Shown: positions 61,295 to 64,000 of the stretch, piece by piece
Position numbering within the stretch: position 1 is the stretch's first letter
Layout: each line of letters starts with the position of its first letter
Assembly (NCBI GenBank): GCA_046046245.1
Contig: JBJOKE010000042.1
Span: forward strand, 41,073-105,072
Origin: UBA4615 sp046046245
GTDB lineage: Bacteria; Pseudomonadota; Gammaproteobacteria; Burkholderiales; Burkholderiaceae_E
DNA: 64,000 nucleotides
Direction of reading: 5' to 3'
Made by a program: the position numbers and the translations under genes
The notes under the pieces: model-generated
What the model saw: only the letters and a program-made list of their open reading frames with translations
Told to the model about the DNA's origin: nothing
The model's database searches: none

Positions 61295-62269
61295 TCAGCG
61301 GACCGGATCGCCCCAGTTCGACGCGTAGGGCTCGAGTTCGCTCGGCGACAGGCCCTTCGTCCGAGCGTAGAGCGGCAGCACCTTCGGCAGTGCCGCTCGG
61401 ATCGTCTCGATGCGCGTGCCGTGCGCCGGGTGCGTCGACAGGAACTGCGGCGGCTGGCCCTTGCCGTTCGAGAGCGCGGCCATCTTCTGCCAGAGCTTGA
61501 CCGCGGCCCGCGGGTCGAAGCCCGCGCGCGCGGCGATGTCCATGCCGACCAGGTCGGCCTCGGCCTCGTCGCCGCGCGAGAACGTCAGCAGCGTCAGCTG
61601 CGACGCGCCCGAGGCCAGCTGCCCGCCCAGGTCGCCGTAGCCCAGGATCTGCGAGAACACCGACGCGCCGACCGTGGCGATCTGCGCGAGCCGCGCCTGG
61701 CCCTCGCGCTCGCGGCCGTGCTCGAGCAGCGCGTGCGCCATCTCGTGGCCCATCACCATCGCGATCTCGTCGTCGGTGAGCTTCAGCCGGTCGATGATCC
61801 CGGTGAAGAACGCGATCTTCCCGCCCGGCATCACGAAGGCGTTGACCTGCTTGGACCCGAGCAGGTTGATCTCCCAGCGCCACTCGTCGACGCGCTCGCT
61901 GAAGCGATGGGTGTAGGGAATCAGGCGCCGCGCGATCCGCTCGAGCCGCTGCCGCGGCGGATGGTCGGGCGGTGCGAGCGCGCCCTGCGCCGAGGCCTGC
62001 TTCAGCAGCTGGCCGTACTGCGCGACGGCCTGCGCCTCCATCTGCTTCGCGTTCGCGAGCGATGCGACCCGGCTGCGCTTGGGCACCGCGATGCCCTCGT
62101 CCTGCGACAGTGCGTCGCGCTGGCGCTGCTCCGACTGGCCGTCGGGCATCGTGGCGGACGGCTGCGCCCAGAGCGGCTGCGGCACGACCGCCAGCGCGCC
62201 CGCGCCCGCGAGCGCGACGGCGGCGGCGGTGTGCCGGAGGGCGGCGAGTCGACGGAGCGGGCCGGTCAT
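61295..62269 (-). CDS. M48 family periplasmic metalloprotease
   Basis: 324-aa secreted zinc protease. Signal peptide AAVALAGAGALAVVPQPLWAQ, an N-terminal helical region, then the metzincin-like helix AMVMGHEMAHALLEH (zinc HExxH, about residue 182) and the third ligand Glu in RGDEAEADLVGMDIAARAGF (about 235). Resembles LoiP/YcaL-type periplasmic M48 proteases for outer-membrane quality control. Start ATG at 62269. It converges on the sugar dehydrogenase and diverges from ampG. Confidence 0.9.
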   Translation of the reverse strand: MTGPLRRLAALRHTAAAVALAGAGALAVVPQPLWAQPSATMPDGQSEQRQRDALSQDEGIAVPKRSRVASLANAKQMEAQAVAQYGQLLKQASAQGALAPPDHPPRQRLERIARRLIPYTHRFSERVDEWRWEINLLGSKQVNAFVMPGGKIAFFTGIIDRLKLTDDEIAMVMGHEMAHALLEHGREREGQARLAQIATVGASVFSQILGYGDLGGQLASGASQLTLLTFSRGDEAEADLVGMDIAARAGFDPRAAVKLWQKMAALSNGKGQPPQFLSTHPAHGTRIETIRAALPKVLPLYARTKGLSPSELEPYASNWGDPVR

Positions 62270-62413
62270 GGCCGCAGCGTAGCAACGGGCGCTCCCGGCG
62301 TGCAACGACGGCGCCCGCCGAGCGGCCGGCGCCGCGGGCGTGGCCGAAGCCCCGGGTCGCGGGCGGGCCGCGCCGACCGCGGCCGGACCCGCTGCTACAC
62401 TGGGCCGACCGCC

Positions 62414-63883
62414 ATGTCCGCCGCGCGCGCCTCCTTCGCTCCGCTCGCCCAGGTCTTCGCCTCCCGGCGGATCGCGGCGATGCTCGGCCTCGGCTTCGCG
62501 AGCGGGCTGCCGCTGGCATTGTCCTCCGGCACGCTGCAGGCCTGGCTGACGGTCGAGGGCATCGACATCAAGACCATCGGCGTGTTCGCGCTCGCCGGCC
62601 TGCCCTACACCTTCAAGTTCGTCTGGGCGCCGCTGCTCGACCGATTCGAGCCGCCGTTCCTCGGCCGCCGCCGCGCGTGGCTGCTGGTGACCCAGCTGCT
62701 GCTCGCGCTCGCGTGCGTCGCGATGGCGAGCTTCGACCCGCGCGGCTCGATCGGCATGCTCGGCGTGCTCGCGGTCGCGATCGCGTTCCTGTCGGCCTCG
62801 CAGGACGTGGTCTTCGACGCCTACCGCGCCGACCTGCTCGAGCCCGCCGAGCGCGGCGCGGGCGCTGCGGTGTCGGTGCTCGGCTACCGGCTGGCGATGC
62901 TGGTGTCGGGCGGCCTCGCGCTGATCGTGGCCGACCAGTGGCTCGGCTGGCCGAACACCTGGCGGCTGATGGGCGTGCTCTTCGTCGTGATGGCCGGCAT
63001 CACGCTGCTCGCGCCACGCACGCCCGTCGACGACGCGCGGATCCGCAGCGACGCAGCCCGCGAATGGCGCGGCTTCGTCGCGATGCTGGCCGCGGGCGGC
63101 CTCGCCTGGTGGGCGCTCGACGCGGGCCTCGCGCGCCTGCTGCCCGAGAAGCCGGACCGGTTCGCGAAGCTCGCGACCGACACGGTCGCGCTCATGGGCG
63201 CGTTCGGGGCCGCGCTGTGGGCCGCGCGGCGCGCGGGCTTCCCGTCCTTCGTCGAGCCCTGGGACGCATTCTTCGTTCGTCGCCGCGCGGTCGCGCTGCT
63301 CGGGCTCATCGTGCTCTACAAGCTCGGCGACGCATTCGCCGGCAGCCTGTCGACCGCGTTCCTGATCCGCGGCGCGGGCTTCACCGCGACCGAGGTCGGC
63401 GCGGTCAACAAGGTGCTCGGGCTGATCGCGACCATCGTCGGTGCGCTCGCCGGCGGCGCGCTGCTCGCGAAGCTGAGCCTGTGGCGCGCGCTGCTGTGGT
63501 TCGGCGTGCTGCAGGCGGTGTCGAACTTCGGCTACTGGCTGCTCGCGGTCTCGCCGAAGAGCTATCCGCTGATGGCCGCGGCGATCGGCGTCGAGAACCT
63601 GTGCGGCGGGCTGGGCACGGCGGCCTTCGTCGCGTTCCTGATGGCGCTGACCGACCGGCGCTTCACCGCCGCGCAGTACGCGCTGCTGTCGGCGCTCGCG
63701 GCCGTGGGCCGCGTCTACGTCGGGCCGGCCTCGGGCGTGATGGTCGAGGCCTTCGGCTGGCCGACCTTCTTCCTGGTGACCGTCGTGGCCGCGCTGCCGG
63801 GGCTGGTGCTGCTCGCCTGGCTGCGGCGCGACGTCGACGCGCTGGACGCGCCGCGGCCGGGCGAGGCGCCTGTCGACGACTAG
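62414..63883 (+). CDS. ampG: Muropeptide permease AmpG-like MFS transporter
   Basis: 489-aa major-facilitator protein with about 12-14 hydrophobic segments. AmpG hallmarks: GFASGLPLALSSGTLQAWLTVEGIDIKTIGVFALAGLPYTFKFVWAPLLDR at the N terminus, SASQDVVFDAYRADLLEPAERGAGAAVSVLGYRLAMLVSGG, and YKLGDAFAGSLSTAFLIRGAGFTATEVGAVNKV in the middle. Would import anhydro-muropeptides released during wall turnover. Start ATG at 62414. A hairpin follows its stop. Confidence 0.88.
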   Translation: MSAARASFAPLAQVFASRRIAAMLGLGFASGLPLALSSGTLQAWLTVEGIDIKTIGVFALAGLPYTFKFVWAPLLDRFEPPFLGRRRAWLLVTQLLLALACVAMASFDPRGSIGMLGVLAVAIAFLSASQDVVFDAYRADLLEPAERGAGAAVSVLGYRLAMLVSGGLALIVADQWLGWPNTWRLMGVLFVVMAGITLLAPRTPVDDARIRSDAAREWRGFVAMLAAGGLAWWALDAGLARLLPEKPDRFAKLATDTVALMGAFGAALWAARRAGFPSFVEPWDAFFVRRRAVALLGLIVLYKLGDAFAGSLSTAFLIRGAGFTATEVGAVNKVLGLIATIVGALAGGALLAKLSLWRALLWFGVLQAVSNFGYWLLAVSPKSYPLMAAAIGVENLCGGLGTAAFVAFLMALTDRRFTAAQYALLSALAAVGRVYVGPASGVMVEAFGWPTFFLVTVVAALPGLVLLAWLRRDVDALDAPRPGEAPVDD

Positions 63884-63884
63884 G

Positions 63885-63915
63885 AGTCTGGGCGGCAGAT
63901 GCCGCCGCCCGGACT
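63885..63915 (+). terminator. Hairpin after ampG
   Basis: AGTCTGGGCGGC (63885-63896) pairs with GCCGCCCGGACT (63904-63915) across a 7-nt loop (one G-U pair), starting 2 nt after the TAG stop. Strong stem but no U-tract; likely terminator in this GC-rich genome. Confidence 0.55.
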
Positions 63916-64000
63916 GAGTTGCTGCCTGATGGGCAACGATCGAAGCGTAGGAATCTCGCGGGGTTGGAGTCGGCAGGCTGCGGCGGCGCGGGCTGGGCCG

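Overview
The window looks like a chromosomal segment of a very GC-rich betaproteobacterium, most likely order Burkholderiales (inferred from gene content; no search was run). The markers are mreBCD-mrdAB divergent from gatCAB, an aceK embedded in a LiuR-type leucine/acyl-CoA catabolic cluster, a fimT-pilVWX-pilY1-pilE minor-pilin operon, and AmpG. I see no rRNA or tRNA gene, prophage, insertion sequence or CRISPR array. Third-position GC is extreme, so long open frames on the opposite strand are everywhere and are not reported as genes.

Layout. 1-5886 (+): a five-gene catabolic operon (hydantoinase/oxoprolinase B and A, isochorismatase-like hydrolase, FAD oxidoreductase, isocitrate-lyase-like enzyme) in which each start overlaps the previous stop by 4 nt; a Crp/Fnr regulator converges on it. 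6.8-13.5 kb: mixed single genes (unknown protein, cupin, PhyH dioxygenase, glycine-rich protein with a hexamer repeat, zinc alcohol dehydrogenase, methylglutaconyl-CoA hydratase, acyl-CoA synthetase). 13.5-22.0 kb (-): type IV pilus minor-pilin operon ending in a secreted hydrolase. 22.3-34.7 kb (-): leucine/acyl-CoA catabolism, with liuR, thioesterase, liuA, aceK, thiolase, SDR, RidA, MaoC, acyl-CoA dehydrogenase, dienelactone hydrolase, GST, HAD phosphatase, liuB and DUF1415 all facing one way. A metallo-hydrolase diverges from liuR. 36-48 kb: hybrid sensor kinase, purT with a spermidine-synthase-like membrane protein, SMUG-type uracil-DNA glycosylase, cupin, membrane GGDEF/EAL protein, Gfo/Idh oxidoreductase, quinone oxidoreductase, TerC. 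49-58.5 kb: rod-shape operon (mreB-mreC-mreD-mrdA-mrdB, -) divergent from gatC-gatA-lipoprotein-gatB (+). 58.6-64 kb: pyrE, xthA, PQQ-type sugar dehydrogenase, M48 protease, AmpG.

Regulation visible in sequence: two near-identical LiuR-type operators flank liuR; a yybP-ykoY (manganese) riboswitch precedes terC; an intrinsic terminator follows mrdB; and a 15-bp perfect inverted repeat lies upstream of the pilin operon, with part of its sequence recurring upstream of the GGDEF/EAL gene.

The observations most worth following up are the hydantoinase-type operon whose isochorismatase-like member lacks the catalytic cysteine, the PilY1 whose N-terminal half carries C-x8-C repeats, the gatC gene that appears to start at CTG, and the inverted-repeat/12-mer element shared by the pilin and EAL upstream regions.
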